Shown here in pieces: positions 43,249 to 52,923 of a stretch of DNA of 59,368 nucleotides. Within the stretch, counting starts at the first letter, position 1, and each line of letters opens with the position of its first letter. The notes under the pieces are model-generated. The model searched no databases. It was not told the origin of the DNA and saw nothing but the letters and a program-made list of their open reading frames with translations. The DNA is from Desulfonatronum sp. SC1 (lineage in GTDB: Bacteria > Desulfobacterota > Desulfovibrionia > Desulfovibrionales > Desulfonatronaceae), in the NCBI RefSeq assembly GCF_003046795.1, contig NZ_PZKN01000027.1, positions 1-59,368 on the forward strand. The letters are read 5' to 3'. A program made the position numbers and the translations under genes.

Positions 43249-44229
43249 CTATTTTTGACTCAAGAAATACTCAATGGTCCTCTCAATCCCGTCCTCCAGT
43301 TCCACCTCCGGCTCCCAGCCCAACATTCTTTTAGCCTTGGACGTGTCCGCGAAGTTGCGCTTCACGTCACCCAACCTAGGTTGGGTGTGTTTGATGGTCA
43401 TCTTGATCCCCCGCCTGCCCAAGGCCTGGGCGATCATTTCGGCCACCTCGCCCACGGTCCGCTCCAGGCCCGTGGCGATTTGGAAGGTCTCTCCGCCAAA
43501 GTCCTTGTCCATGGCCAGGACGAGGGCCCGAACCAAGTCGTCGATGTACAGAAAATCCCTGGTCTGGGTGCCGTCGCCGAATATCTCGCAAACCTCACCG
43601 TTCAAGGCTTGGCGGATGAACTTGGCCACCACGCTGGATTTGTGCTTGGACCTTGGGCCGTACACATTGCCAAATCGCAAGCAAACAGTTTCAATGCCAA
43701 AGGTCCGGAAATAGGCTGAACAGTATCCTTCCCCAGCAAGCTTACTGGCCCCGTAGGGTGAAACAGGATGCGGGGGCAACTCTTCGTGAATGGGCGGCTC
43801 CACCTCGCCGGCCGGTGCTCCGGACGAGGCAAAGATAAACTTCTTCACGCCATTGAGCCGGGCCGCCTCGAGCATGTTCAGAGTGCCGAGGACATTGCAT
43901 TCCATGTCCAGGCGTGGATTTTCCACGGAGGGGCCAACGCCGGTGTTGGCCGCCAGATGCACGACGCAGTCCACGCCCTGAGCGTAGTACATGGTCGTGT
44001 CCTGGTCCCGGATGTCGTCTTGAATTAAAGTCACTCCGCGTTTGAGATGGCAATCGACAGAAGTGGCTGTTCCAAAACGGGTGATCTCGGATAAGTCGCA
44101 GGGAGTGCCTGTTACAAGGTTGTCCAGGACGCGAATGGTGGGATTGGAATGGCTGTGCAATAAACGATGTATCAGGGAGGTCCCGATAAAACCGCACCCG
44201 CCAGTGATTAATAAATTGAGTAAGTTCAT
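43249..44229 (-). CDS. NAD-dependent sugar epimerase/dehydratase (extended SDR)
   Basis: This is a 326-residue extended SDR. The Rossmann motif is G-G-C-G-F-I-G near residue 10, with S-S-G-A-P and Y-G-A-S-K supplying the catalytic Ser and Tyr-Lys, R-F-G-N-V-Y-G-P and T-R-D-F-L-Y-I-D-D-L. The pattern resembles UDP-glucose or UDP-GlcNAc 4-epimerases and related GDP-sugar enzymes; the exact substrate cannot be read. It supplies a nucleotide sugar for the locus. Confidence 0.85.
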   Translation of the reverse strand: MNLLNLLITGGCGFIGTSLIHRLLHSHSNPTIRVLDNLVTGTPCDLSEITRFGTATSVDCHLKRGVTLIQDDIRDQDTTMYYAQGVDCVVHLAANTGVGPSVENPRLDMECNVLGTLNMLEAARLNGVKKFIFASSGAPAGEVEPPIHEELPPHPVSPYGASKLAGEGYCSAYFRTFGIETVCLRFGNVYGPRSKHKSSVVAKFIRQALNGEVCEIFGDGTQTRDFLYIDDLVRALVLAMDKDFGGETFQIATGLERTVGEVAEMIAQALGRRGIKMTIKHTQPRLGDVKRNFADTSKAKRMLGWEPEVELEDGIERTIEYFLSQK

Positions 44230-44251
44230 TGTCTTGTCCTATTAATAATTG

Positions 44252-45022
44252 TCAATATTTTAAAGATTTTTCTCTAAAAAAAAATTCTAAATCATGAACA
44301 TCTTTTCTTTCAAGAAAAGGATGGCTAATATTGGGTTTGGCTAACACCTTTTCTTTATCATATCCTGCTTTATTAGAATCTTTCAAGTGTAATCGTTGAG
44401 TTTTGCTGCCATATAGATGACAACTATTATAATTCCAATAATTTTCCTTTCCTTCAAAATAAGGTATACCTAATTCTTCGCAAAGAATTATTGTCATGTT
44501 GCGAGGGGCTAATATAAGATCTTCTGAATTGATTATGGTATAAGGATAATGATTGTCGATAATTTTATTTTTAATTAAGAAGTATCTAGATAAATTAGTT
44601 ATTATATCCTTTTCTGATTTATTTCGTTTTAGATCAGATTGGAATATTTTAGCAAATGGTCTGAAGGAAATTAATACATGCAATTGATAATTATTGTTTA
44701 AGCATGATTGATTTGCAATAGTAAAGTTCCTGTATGATTTAGATGAATCTATAATAATGTCTGCTTGAGCTTTCTCGAATATTTCTTTATAGGCATCTTT
44801 GTACCCAACTTCATGATTGATTTCATTCCAAACTTTTCCATACAAACTATTTCTTGTTAACATAGGATTGCCATAATTTTTTTTGTTCATATCAAAAAAA
44901 GCATGAATTTCTCCAACATGAAAATATTTAAAAGGAGATTTATAATGTGCACCTAAAATACATCCCAAAAGCGTTGATCCTGAATGATTCGCCCCGGCAA
45001 TAAATATTATTTTTTCTTTCAT
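44252..45022 (-). CDS. Sulfotransferase-family protein, AT-rich gene
   Basis: This is a 256-residue protein whose start carries the phosphosulfate loop I-F-I-A-G-A-N-H-S-G-S-T-L-L-G. A central I-I-I-D-S-S-K-S-Y and R-P-F-A-K-I-F fit bacterial carbohydrate sulfotransferases. The gene is far more AT-rich than the genes on either side, as is the first half of the next gene upstream, pointing to a recently acquired segment. It is the second sulfotransferase in the locus. The next gene upstream ends 10 bp before its start, so they are cotranscribed. Confidence 0.72.
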   Translation of the reverse strand: MKEKIIFIAGANHSGSTLLGCILGAHYKSPFKYFHVGEIHAFFDMNKKNYGNPMLTRNSLYGKVWNEINHEVGYKDAYKEIFEKAQADIIIDSSKSYRNFTIANQSCLNNNYQLHVLISFRPFAKIFQSDLKRNKSEKDIITNLSRYFLIKNKIIDNHYPYTIINSEDLILAPRNMTIILCEELGIPYFEGKENYWNYNSCHLYGSKTQRLHLKDSNKAGYDKEKVLAKPNISHPFLERKDVHDLEFFFREKSLKY

Positions 45023-45032
45023 GATTCCTCCA

Positions 45033-47441
45033 TCAAATCTCTATATTTTGCATCAGCTTTTCCCGCATTCGTCGTGCATGCATTGACCGTTCCAGATCAA
45101 TCGTCATTTGCTCACGAAACAGGCGTTTGGGATCCTTTTTATATTCAGCAGATTCGTATAAAAGCTGTTCCCATTGGTCATAAATTTTTTGTGGATCGAA
45201 TTGCTTTGAATCCTCTAATGCTTGTGATCCTAAACGGCAACGAATGTCAGCGGAAGACATGAGCTTGTGCAGTTCATTTTCCAAACCAGAAATCCTGTCT
45301 TCAGTTGAAGCCAACAGGCCATTTTGATCGTGCCTGATCAGCTCGTTTGTCCCGCTACAGTCGGCAAATCCAATGCTGGGCAAGCCTACTGACATGGCTT
45401 CCAGGACAACCGTCGGGCATCCTTCGCTCAAGGATGCAATGACATGTATGTGCGAGGATGCGTAATGAGCATAAACATCGTCAGTTGGACCTTCGATCCA
45501 CACCCTGTTGAGCAAGCCATTTTCTTCGATGAAGTGGAGAACGTCACGGTTATGTGGCTTTTTGTCGTCCAGTGATTTCCCAATGATTTTGAGATCCCAA
45601 TCCGGGAAATCGCCACAGAGACGAAAAAAGGCTTGGACCAATGTTATAAGGTTTTTATTTGGTTTAAAACCGTTGACATTGAGAATTATCTTACGCTGTT
45701 CCGATGTGCCGACAGGGGACGCCAATATGTTTTGCTGAAAGGCTGGATTGGGGAAAGCGTAGACGTTAGGCTGGATATATTCGGGAAAGGAGTGAGTATA
45801 TCCAGGCATGGTTAAGCGAATTCGTGTAGCACCGGAAGCAATGACTTCTCGCTCCCACATAGATTGTGATTTCCCAAATATACTACACCAGTTGTTTGTA
45901 CATAAGCGAACTGGATTGGTACATTCTTGCATACCAAATGGGATTTTTGTTCCATGGACTAGGGAGTAGAAGGTTATTAACTTTCTGTTAAAATAGAAAA
46001 CAAAAAAAATATCTGGATCGATATGATTTATTTGATCCTTCAAAATTTTTAAATCATTATAGGGTAAGAGTACGACATTATTCTTGGGGGTATAAGCTAT
46101 TTTTCCCTTGTTCTGGTAAGCGATGTAGGCAAGATGGCCGCGTCTGGTCATTTCGTCAGCTAGTTCCATGGCTACACGTTCAGCGCCACCCTTGCCCGCA
46201 GCAAGCATCTCAGCAAGAATAATAATTTTTAGTTTATATTTGTTATCTTGTATAGTATCATGTGCTGAATCATAAGTTTTTATATGTTTATCAGCAAAAT
46301 CAATATCATTATTGGCATATATAGGGTTGTCATGTTGTTCTGGCATATTGTTTTTGCTGTGCATTATATTATTAATAAAAGGAATAATATTGTTTTTAAA
46401 TATGATATCGTAGTCAAATGCATGAACAAGGTCAATGTTGTTTGATACTGTTTTGTTATCGATATTATAGTTTAGAAATGAATTTAATTCTTCTGATAAT
46501 GATGCAGGATTGTCTCCACATATGTTAAAATGAAAACCTTGAGATAATAATTTTAGATGCGCATCAGTACAAGTGGCAATAACTGGAAGGCCAGCAGCGA
46601 TATATTCTATCAACTTCAATGATGGAGAATTATTGTATAAATCTACTGGTACCCAGGCTATGCCTACGTCATAAGAAGGAAGTATCGAGTACAGTTCAGT
46701 TTGACTCATTAATCCTTTCAGTTTGATAATATTTTGTATATTGTTTTTATGAATGTATTCCTCTAGTAATTTGAATAATGGACCTGAGCCATAGATATCA
46801 AGTTTTGGCAAATCGTTATTCTTGTTGGAAAAATCACAAAAACCCTGGATCAATGTAATAATTTTTCTTTTTTCATGTAATGTGCCAATAAAAACAAATT
46901 TCAAATTAGGGATGTCTCGCTTTTTATCAGTTTTAGGCTTGAATAAGCGAGTATCTATGCCTAAAGGGTATTCCTTAGGAATTATGGTACAATTTGGAAT
47001 CCATGTTTGAACACTTTCTGCGGAAAGTGTTGCTATGCCATCCAATTTTAAATGAACGGCACTACATTTTTCTTGGATTTCCTTTCTAATAGTTCCATGT
47101 GCAAGCAAGGGCGTCTTTATATCTAAAATACACTTTGCTGAAGAGTTGTGGATCTTCAATTTTTCAAAAAAATAAGGCCACTTGGGAAAGTTAAAAAGAT
47201 AAAAAAGGTCAGGCTTGAAAGCATGTAGAATTGAGATAACATGTTTTGGTAAAATGTCATCTTTATTAAACTGTTGCAAAGGTATGAAAGGGATGGATTT
47301 GTTTTTATAGATGCAGTCTTTTGTTTTAGGAGGAGAGAGAACCAAGATGTTATGATGTTTATTGAAAATTTCAATAAATTTGTAAGTACCCGGCGTCCCT
47401 CGCAAGCCAAAAGGATATCCGCAAATAAAAGCAATTTTCAT
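45033..47441 (-). CDS. Tandem GT4 (GT-B) glycosyltransferase, two catalytic domains
   Basis: This is an 802-residue protein with two GT-B halves. The first (about 1-370) has K-F-V-F-I-G-T-L-H-E-K-R-K, Y-D-V-G-I-A-W-V-P and S-P-S-L-K-L-I-E-Y-I-A-A-G-L-P-V. The second (about 405-790) starts L-A-E-M-L-A-A-G-K-G-G-A-E-R and has N-V-N-G-F-K-P-N-K-N, then S-E-G-C-P-T-V-V-L-E-A-M-S-V-G-L-P, the GT4 E-x7-E donor site. The 3' (second-domain) DNA has higher GC than the first, so the gene may be a fusion of parts with different origin. It probably adds two sugars to the growing glycan in the cytoplasm. Confidence 0.82.
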   Translation of the reverse strand: MKIAFICGYPFGLRGTPGTYKFIEIFNKHHNILVLSPPKTKDCIYKNKSIPFIPLQQFNKDDILPKHVISILHAFKPDLFYLFNFPKWPYFFEKLKIHNSSAKCILDIKTPLLAHGTIRKEIQEKCSAVHLKLDGIATLSAESVQTWIPNCTIIPKEYPLGIDTRLFKPKTDKKRDIPNLKFVFIGTLHEKRKIITLIQGFCDFSNKNNDLPKLDIYGSGPLFKLLEEYIHKNNIQNIIKLKGLMSQTELYSILPSYDVGIAWVPVDLYNNSPSLKLIEYIAAGLPVIATCTDAHLKLLSQGFHFNICGDNPASLSEELNSFLNYNIDNKTVSNNIDLVHAFDYDIIFKNNIIPFINNIMHSKNNMPEQHDNPIYANNDIDFADKHIKTYDSAHDTIQDNKYKLKIIILAEMLAAGKGGAERVAMELADEMTRRGHLAYIAYQNKGKIAYTPKNNVVLLPYNDLKILKDQINHIDPDIFFVFYFNRKLITFYSLVHGTKIPFGMQECTNPVRLCTNNWCSIFGKSQSMWEREVIASGATRIRLTMPGYTHSFPEYIQPNVYAFPNPAFQQNILASPVGTSEQRKIILNVNGFKPNKNLITLVQAFFRLCGDFPDWDLKIIGKSLDDKKPHNRDVLHFIEENGLLNRVWIEGPTDDVYAHYASSHIHVIASLSEGCPTVVLEAMSVGLPSIGFADCSGTNELIRHDQNGLLASTEDRISGLENELHKLMSSADIRCRLGSQALEDSKQFDPQKIYDQWEQLLYESAEYKKDPKRLFREQMTIDLERSMHARRMREKLMQNIEI

Positions 47442-47475
47442 TTTTACATCGCAGATTTGCTGGCATTATTTAATT

Positions 47476-49335
47476 CTATAAAAAATAATCCCGTGTATCA
47501 TGGTAGGTTACAAAATATTTACTTTTGATAACCTGCGGATTAATTTTCCATGTGTGTGATTGCTGATCATTGCGACGCTCGGCAACCAGATTTAAATGAT
47601 CCATTAGCGCAATAACATAATCTTTTTTCTCGCGAATCCTATATAAAAAGCACGTGTCCGCCGCTCCAAAGCTGCAGTCATCAAAGAAAAAATCACTGAA
47701 TACTTTTCTTCTGCCTGCAAAAGAGTTTCCGCCGATCCATAGTTTTTTCGTTAACAATTCAGGATGGATTACGCGCAAGGTGATTGTATCGCCTCGCATG
47801 TATATTTCATCCTCACCTTCGAAATATATTGGAGCAGGTGGCTTTCCGAATATATCAGCGTCAATGCATCTGGCCTGCAATATCATATCGAGTATGTAAT
47901 TCGTCCCATATTGGTCGTCGTCATCCACTCGAAAGAAATATTCCCCTTCCGCAAGGGCACGGCCTTGGTTCAAGCAAGCGCCGGCGAACATCTCGCCTGG
48001 AACGTTGGAGATCTTGATATCATCTCTTGTTTTATCCAGACATAGATCAGTATGTTTCGGCAGTTCGTCGCCATTGAACACCAGGACAAGTTCCTTGTTC
48101 GGATAAGTCTGTTGCTTGAAGGTTTGTAGACATCGGGGCAAATGTTCTCGGCGAAAAGTGGGGGTGATCAGGCTGGCCTTGGGATACTCTACCCAGTCGT
48201 GCTCGATACCGATGGTTTTGCATATCTTCCTAATGCGATGGGCAAAGGTGTGTTCCTGGAATGCCTTGCGCCAGCCAAGATGGCCCAAACGTTCCCGGTA
48301 GAGATCATCTTCCCGAAAACGGACAAACTCCACCAGGAATTTCATTTGATCAGGGCATTCAATGACCACGTCTTTGCGGACATCATCCTCAGATAGACTT
48401 CCGCGATGAACCACAGGCAAGCGGCAGGCGGCAGCCTCCAGGGTCTTCCACTGCTGAGTGATCCTGGTGGAGAGGGTCTTGTCCAGGGTGATATAGGCCT
48501 TGGCATACCTAAGGGCCTGGATACGGCTCTGCTCTGTGACGCAACCCAGAATGCAGTCTTTGAACTCCGGCAGGGCATCCATGCGCCTGCGAAAAATCTG
48601 GTACCTGGACTCAATGATGTTCAGACCATAAGGCTTTACTTCCTGCAGGAAGTTTAATTCGTCAGCCATCCGGTCCAGGTCTGCCCAGCCATCATAGAGC
48701 ATGTCCAGGTTGAAGACGTTGTAGTCTTCATAATGCCGGAACGGATTGTAAATTGCTGGCTGGACGCAGGGTAAGAGATCCTCGGCCTTTAAATCTTCGG
48801 CGCGCAGCAACTCGGTTTCCTTTGGATCGGCGCAAAAAACATGATTAAAGTGCCGGGCGAAGTCCTTATAGTGCTCGTGATATTCATGGCCCTTTGTGAT
48901 CCAGAAAACCGTAGGAATGGACAGTTTGCGGGCCAGGGAAACCATCTCCAGCAGTTCGTTCCGGCTAGGTGCGTTGGGGCATTGGCCCATGTGCCAGTTG
49001 CCGGTGGCCGTGTTCCAGATGGACTCCATGAGAAGAAAATCAGGCTTGCCGTACTTGAGAACGTGTTTCCAGTTGGCCGGAGTCAAGAGCATGACTTGCC
49101 CCTCGAAGCGAAGACCATGATACAGCCTGTCCTCCACCACGCAGGCTATGCGCAGACTGGAATTCAGGGTCTTCTTTAGCGGGATACAGAGGGGAACAGG
49201 CGGTGACCAGTAACCAAGGAGTTCCAGAACCTTGTTGGAGTCGGGACGGATGGGCATTGAAGGTGACTCGGCATGTTTATTAGCCTTTGATTTCCGATGT
49301 GTTGTTTTAGCCAATAGTCTTTCCGGGTAAGCCAT
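47476..49335 (-). CDS. Glycosyltransferase with GT-B-like N-half and GT2 C-half
   Basis: From ATG 49335 (GGAG 7 bases upstream in sense) this is 619 residues. The N-terminal ~375 residues resemble the spore-coat CgeB-like GT-B group: S-L-R-I-A-C-V-V-E-D, F-L-L-M-E-S-I-W, C-A-D-P-K-E-T, then W-K-T-L-E-A-A-A-C-R-L-P-V-V-H-R-G. The C-terminal ~240 residues are GT2: A-S-L-I-T-P-T-F-R-R-E-H-L and F-F-R-V-D-D-D-D-Q-Y (DxD). It is a bifunctional enzyme of the polysaccharide locus. Substrates cannot be deduced. Confidence 0.78.
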   Translation of the reverse strand: MAYPERLLAKTTHRKSKANKHAESPSMPIRPDSNKVLELLGYWSPPVPLCIPLKKTLNSSLRIACVVEDRLYHGLRFEGQVMLLTPANWKHVLKYGKPDFLLMESIWNTATGNWHMGQCPNAPSRNELLEMVSLARKLSIPTVFWITKGHEYHEHYKDFARHFNHVFCADPKETELLRAEDLKAEDLLPCVQPAIYNPFRHYEDYNVFNLDMLYDGWADLDRMADELNFLQEVKPYGLNIIESRYQIFRRRMDALPEFKDCILGCVTEQSRIQALRYAKAYITLDKTLSTRITQQWKTLEAAACRLPVVHRGSLSEDDVRKDVVIECPDQMKFLVEFVRFREDDLYRERLGHLGWRKAFQEHTFAHRIRKICKTIGIEHDWVEYPKASLITPTFRREHLPRCLQTFKQQTYPNKELVLVFNGDELPKHTDLCLDKTRDDIKISNVPGEMFAGACLNQGRALAEGEYFFRVDDDDQYGTNYILDMILQARCIDADIFGKPPAPIYFEGEDEIYMRGDTITLRVIHPELLTKKLWIGGNSFAGRRKVFSDFFFDDCSFGAADTCFLYRIREKKDYVIALMDHLNLVAERRNDQQSHTWKINPQVIKSKYFVTYHDTRDYFL

Positions 49336-49535
49336 TCTAGATCTCCATGCAAAAAGTATTGGGAGCACACATTTGAAGATCTAACGCATCAACATTATAA
49401 AGGCGGATTTCTGATTTTCTTCCAATTTCTGACTTTTTCTGGGACATGATATGAGGTAAATATAATAGTTACCAAGAGGCGATTCACTTCTTCCTGCTCT
49501 GCCTAGTGGAAATTCTTTGTCGCTGGAGCTCCCGC

Positions 49536-50720
49536 TCACCACTTGACCCCCCGGAAGATCACATCCTTTCGGATATTGTCCTTATATTTTCCCACAACGC
49601 GAAACATGCCCTCCATAACCTCCTCGGTCAGGAAGTGGGGCGTCACACCGATGTCCTGCAGACCCTGATAGGCGGGGTTGTAGTAATGCTCCTCGGCTTC
49701 CTTGCGCGGGTTGTCGATGCTCTTGATATGGACCTCGTGGCCGTGTTTTCGGCCGACCGTGCGGGTCAGTTCCGCCAGCTCCAGCACGCTGAAGGTTTCC
49801 ATGATCTGGTTGAAGATGCGAAGTTCACCGGGCCTTGCCGGGGTTTGCGCGGACTTGTCCACGCATTGCAGGGTGTCCTTGATGTTCAGGTAGCCCCGGG
49901 TCTGGCCGCCCTTGCCGTAGACCGTAAGCGGATAACCGACGATTGCCTGGGTGATGAATCGGTTGACCACGGTGCCGAAGATTTCGTCGTAGTTGAAAAT
50001 GGTCTTCAGCCGGTCATCGATCACTGATTCGTCGGTTTCGATGCCGTAGACCGGGCCTTGCATCAGGTCGGTGATGCGCAGATTCCACATGCGCACCCCG
50101 AACCACATCAAGTCCGTGTCCATGATCTTGGTGGTGTGGTACAAAGAGCCGGCTTGGCGGGGGAAGAGAAACTTATCCTTGCGGCCCTTGTGCTCGATCT
50201 CAAGCCAGCCTTCCTCGATGTCGATATTCGGCGTACCGTATTCGCCCATGGTCCCGATATGCACCACGTGTGCCTCCGGGGCTAGGTCGCGCAGGGCGAA
50301 CACCAGGTTGTTGGTCACCAGGAGATTGTTGCTCAGGGTGATGTTGGCGTACTTGTAGTTGAGCAGGGAATACGGGGCGGACGGCTGCTCCGCGTAGTGC
50401 ATCACCGTGTCCGGAATGCCGGTGAATTCCGGATTGACGGCCCACTGATAGACGACCCTGCCGTTAAACAACGAGCGCATGATCTCCGGATCGGTCAAAT
50501 CGCCGATGACCACCTTGATTTCATGACCGGTCAGCTCGTGCCAGATTTTGGCCCGCTCCTGTAGCGTGGGCAGGGGGTAGAGCATGCCCACGTCCAACTC
50601 GGTGCAGGCATTGCGCCGAAAATAATTGTCCACCACGGTTACGTCATGGCCGCGATGGGAGAAATACATGGCCGTGGGCCAGCCCAGATAGCCGTCTCCG
50701 CCGAGAATCAGGATGCGCAT
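49536..50720 (-). CDS. sqdB: UDP-sulfoquinovose synthase (SqdB/Agl3 type)
   Basis: This is a 394-residue extended SDR matching SqdB along its whole length: G-G-D-G-Y-L-G-W-P-T-A near the start, E-Q-P-S-A-P-Y-S-L, G-T-M-G-E-Y-G-T-P-N-I-D-I-E-E-G, Y-G-K-G-G-Q-T-R-G-Y-L-N-I, and N-P-R-K-E-A-E-E-H-Y-Y-N. These are hallmarks of the enzyme that makes UDP-sulfoquinovose from UDP-glucose and sulfite. In plants and cyanobacteria it serves sulfolipid; in Sulfolobus (Agl3) it serves a protein glycan. There is no sqdD/sqdX lipid synthase here, and the neighbours are glycan genes, so the sulfoquinovose probably enters the exported polysaccharide. It overlaps the dehydratase gene by 13 bp. Confidence 0.88.
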   Translation of the reverse strand: MRILILGGDGYLGWPTAMYFSHRGHDVTVVDNYFRRNACTELDVGMLYPLPTLQERAKIWHELTGHEIKVVIGDLTDPEIMRSLFNGRVVYQWAVNPEFTGIPDTVMHYAEQPSAPYSLLNYKYANITLSNNLLVTNNLVFALRDLAPEAHVVHIGTMGEYGTPNIDIEEGWLEIEHKGRKDKFLFPRQAGSLYHTTKIMDTDLMWFGVRMWNLRITDLMQGPVYGIETDESVIDDRLKTIFNYDEIFGTVVNRFITQAIVGYPLTVYGKGGQTRGYLNIKDTLQCVDKSAQTPARPGELRIFNQIMETFSVLELAELTRTVGRKHGHEVHIKSIDNPRKEAEEHYYNPAYQGLQDIGVTPHFLTEEVMEGMFRVVGKYKDNIRKDVIFRGVKW

Positions 50721-51826
50721 GTCGAACCTCCCTGTTCATCCCCGGGCCAGAACCGTTCCGCCGGGTGGCTGGCTTCGGCGGTTTCCGCGAGCAATTGATT
50801 ATCCGTTAAAAAAGCATGCAGATCTTCTTGGTTGAGAGTCTGCTCATTGGCTGAGTTGTAGGGATTGTCCACCGTGGTGGTGATGGTTTCGGGATACTCG
50901 TAGCAAATGTCGCGATACATGCAGCGAAAGGCCGGCAGAACGGCGAAATAGCGTGGCAGCTCGACGGTTCGTCGTGTCTCCTCGTCGCTCATCAATTCTT
51001 CGTACAATTTTTCCCCGGGCTTGGTCCCGATGTTTTCAATCCGGATGTCCTTTGCCTGGTGTCCGAACCGGGGCGCGAGTTCGCGGATCATCACCTCGGC
51101 CAGGTCCTGGATGCGGATCACCGGCATCTTGGTCACGAAGACCTCCCCGCCCCGGACCAGTTCCACGGAATCAATGACCAGTCGGGTAGCCTCCTTGATG
51201 CTCATGATGAATCGGGTCATCTGGGGATCGGTCAGGGTCACCGGCCCGCCCTGTCTGATTTGCTCGCGAAAAATCGGAATGACCGAGCCGCGAGAGCCGA
51301 GCACGTTGCCGAACCGGGTGGAAGCGAAAACCGGACCCTTGCCGCGCAGGGTGCTGTTGGCCGCGGTCATCAGCCGCTCCCCCATCAGCTTGGACGTGCC
51401 CATGACATTGGTTGGGTTCACAGCCTTGTCCGAACTGGTGAAGATCACTCGTTGCACCCCTGCCTCGCAGGCCGCGTCAATGATGTTGCGCACCCCGAGG
51501 ATGTTGGTCTGCACCGCCTCGAATGGGGAACGCTCGCAGAGGATGACGTGCTTAAACGCCGCGGCATGGAAGACGATCTGCACGCCCTTGAATTTACGCG
51601 CCAGCTTGTCCCGGTCGCGCACGTCGGCCAGGAAAAAATGGGCGTTGGAATAGGCCTTGTGGCGCTGTTCGCTGAAAAACAGCTCGGACTCGTTGTTGTC
51701 CAGGCCGATCAGCTCGCCCACGGCATACCGTTCCAGAAGCTGCTGGACCAACTCCGCGCCCACGGTACCACAGCAGCCGGTCACGAGCACGGTCTTGTCC
51801 GCCAGATAGGCCGCGTTATGAGTCAA
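50708..51826 (-). CDS. Nucleotide-sugar 4,6-dehydratase (PseB/CapD-like)
   Basis: This is a 372-residue SDR with V-L-V-T-G-C-C-G-T-V-G-A-E (the Cys replaces a more usual Gly or Ala), A-A-A-F-K-H-V, T-S-S-D-K-A-V-N-P-T-N-V-M-G-T-S-K and S-T-R-F-G-N-V-L-G-S-R-G-S-V-I-P, the family signature of single-domain UDP-GlcNAc 4,6-dehydratases. The M-G-T-S-K in place of Y-x-x-x-K is characteristic of the FlaA1/PseB/CapD branch. It probably makes a 4-keto-6-deoxy sugar. It is translationally coupled to sqdB. Confidence 0.86.
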   Translation of the reverse strand: MTHNAAYLADKTVLVTGCCGTVGAELVQQLLERYAVGELIGLDNNESELFFSEQRHKAYSNAHFFLADVRDRDKLARKFKGVQIVFHAAAFKHVILCERSPFEAVQTNILGVRNIIDAACEAGVQRVIFTSSDKAVNPTNVMGTSKLMGERLMTAANSTLRGKGPVFASTRFGNVLGSRGSVIPIFREQIRQGGPVTLTDPQMTRFIMSIKEATRLVIDSVELVRGGEVFVTKMPVIRIQDLAEVMIRELAPRFGHQAKDIRIENIGTKPGEKLYEELMSDEETRRTVELPRYFAVLPAFRCMYRDICYEYPETITTTVDNPYNSANEQTLNQEDLHAFLTDNQLLAETAEASHPAERFWPGDEQGGSTCAS

Positions 51827-51951
51827 GGCAAAACCTCCATTTTAGCATGATTGACATTGGCGAATAGTAATCCGCGGCGCAAAGTGCGCTCACTTACTTG
51901 AAACAAATCGACTGCTTGCTACATTCGGCAGGAAGATACACTTTCGCGATC

Positions 51952-52923
51952 TTATTTCCTGTAAAGAAAAATGGCCAGCGCGTCCATCACGGCATGACGC
52001 ATCCGCGCCAAGGCGGATCGACTCTCATAATGCTTTAATGGTCCCGGTCTGTCGTCATACCAGCGAGTGTACTGCGCCCTGAGGTCGGCGTGACTGCCCA
52101 TGATCTTCCTCAAATATTGCCGAGCAATAGCATGTCGCTTTTTTTTTGCGATACGGCCATCCCAGTTGACGTGGTCATGGTGGATGATCATTCCCGGCCA
52201 GTAGTAAATATCTCTGTCCGAAAACCGCTTGAAAAGTCGCCAAGAAAATTCCACTCCTTCCAACCCGAACATCAGGGGGTGCATGCCCCCCACGGCCATG
52301 TAGGCGTTCTTGGAAACAGCCATGTTGCCCTCGGTCAACAACGGCGCGGGCAAGGGATAATCTCCAAGATCGTAATGACGGGGTGCGGAGGCGTTCCCTC
52401 CGGGTGATTTGGCTTTGACCCGTCCGCGAATGGCTGAGAAATGAAATGTGTCGAACGCCAGGAGAATGGAATCAATATACCGGGGGGCAACGACACAATC
52501 ATCATCGACAAAGACGAGAATTTCCCCTGTCGCGAAATGTGCTCCAATGTTGCGGCCTTCTGATGGTGCAAAATTGATGGGGGATTGGAAATGCAATAAA
52601 GGACGGTTTTTCAGTTCCGCATGGATGGACTCGTTACCCCCGTTGTCGATCAGGATGATTTCCGCGGGAACACCTTTTGGAAAGCGAAGCGAATCCAAGC
52701 AGTTGATCAATTCCTGGCCTTGGGCATAGGAGACAATGATCACGGAGAGACGGTATTTGCCATGGGGACGACGGTCCTCATGCCTCATTTTGCCATAGTC
52801 TACAAGGGACTTATAGCGGACGATTTCCCTTTCGGCCTGGGAGAAAGAACCAGCTTCATAGAGCCGCCTAGCCCGTTGGTATGCGTCGATTATCTCCGTC
52901 ATGCTCACGGCGTTGTCATTCAA
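51952..52923 (-). CDS. GT2 glycosyltransferase
   Basis: This is a 323-residue protein. An N-terminal helical extension (about 1-50) precedes a GT-A domain with L-S-V-I-I-V-S-Y, I-I-L-I-D-N-G-G, S-E-G-R-N-I-G-A and I-L-V-F-V-D-D-D-C-V-V (DxD). The late motif L-E-G-V-E-F-S-W-R-L-F is the usual E-D-x-D/x-x-R site. Its start overlaps the end of the acyltransferase gene by 8 bp, so the two are cotranscribed. Confidence 0.84.
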   Translation of the reverse strand: MNDNAVSMTEIIDAYQRARRLYEAGSFSQAEREIVRYKSLVDYGKMRHEDRRPHGKYRLSVIIVSYAQGQELINCLDSLRFPKGVPAEIILIDNGGNESIHAELKNRPLLHFQSPINFAPSEGRNIGAHFATGEILVFVDDDCVVAPRYIDSILLAFDTFHFSAIRGRVKAKSPGGNASAPRHYDLGDYPLPAPLLTEGNMAVSKNAYMAVGGMHPLMFGLEGVEFSWRLFKRFSDRDIYYWPGMIIHHDHVNWDGRIAKKKRHAIARQYLRKIMGSHADLRAQYTRWYDDRPGPLKHYESRSALARMRHAVMDALAIFLYRK

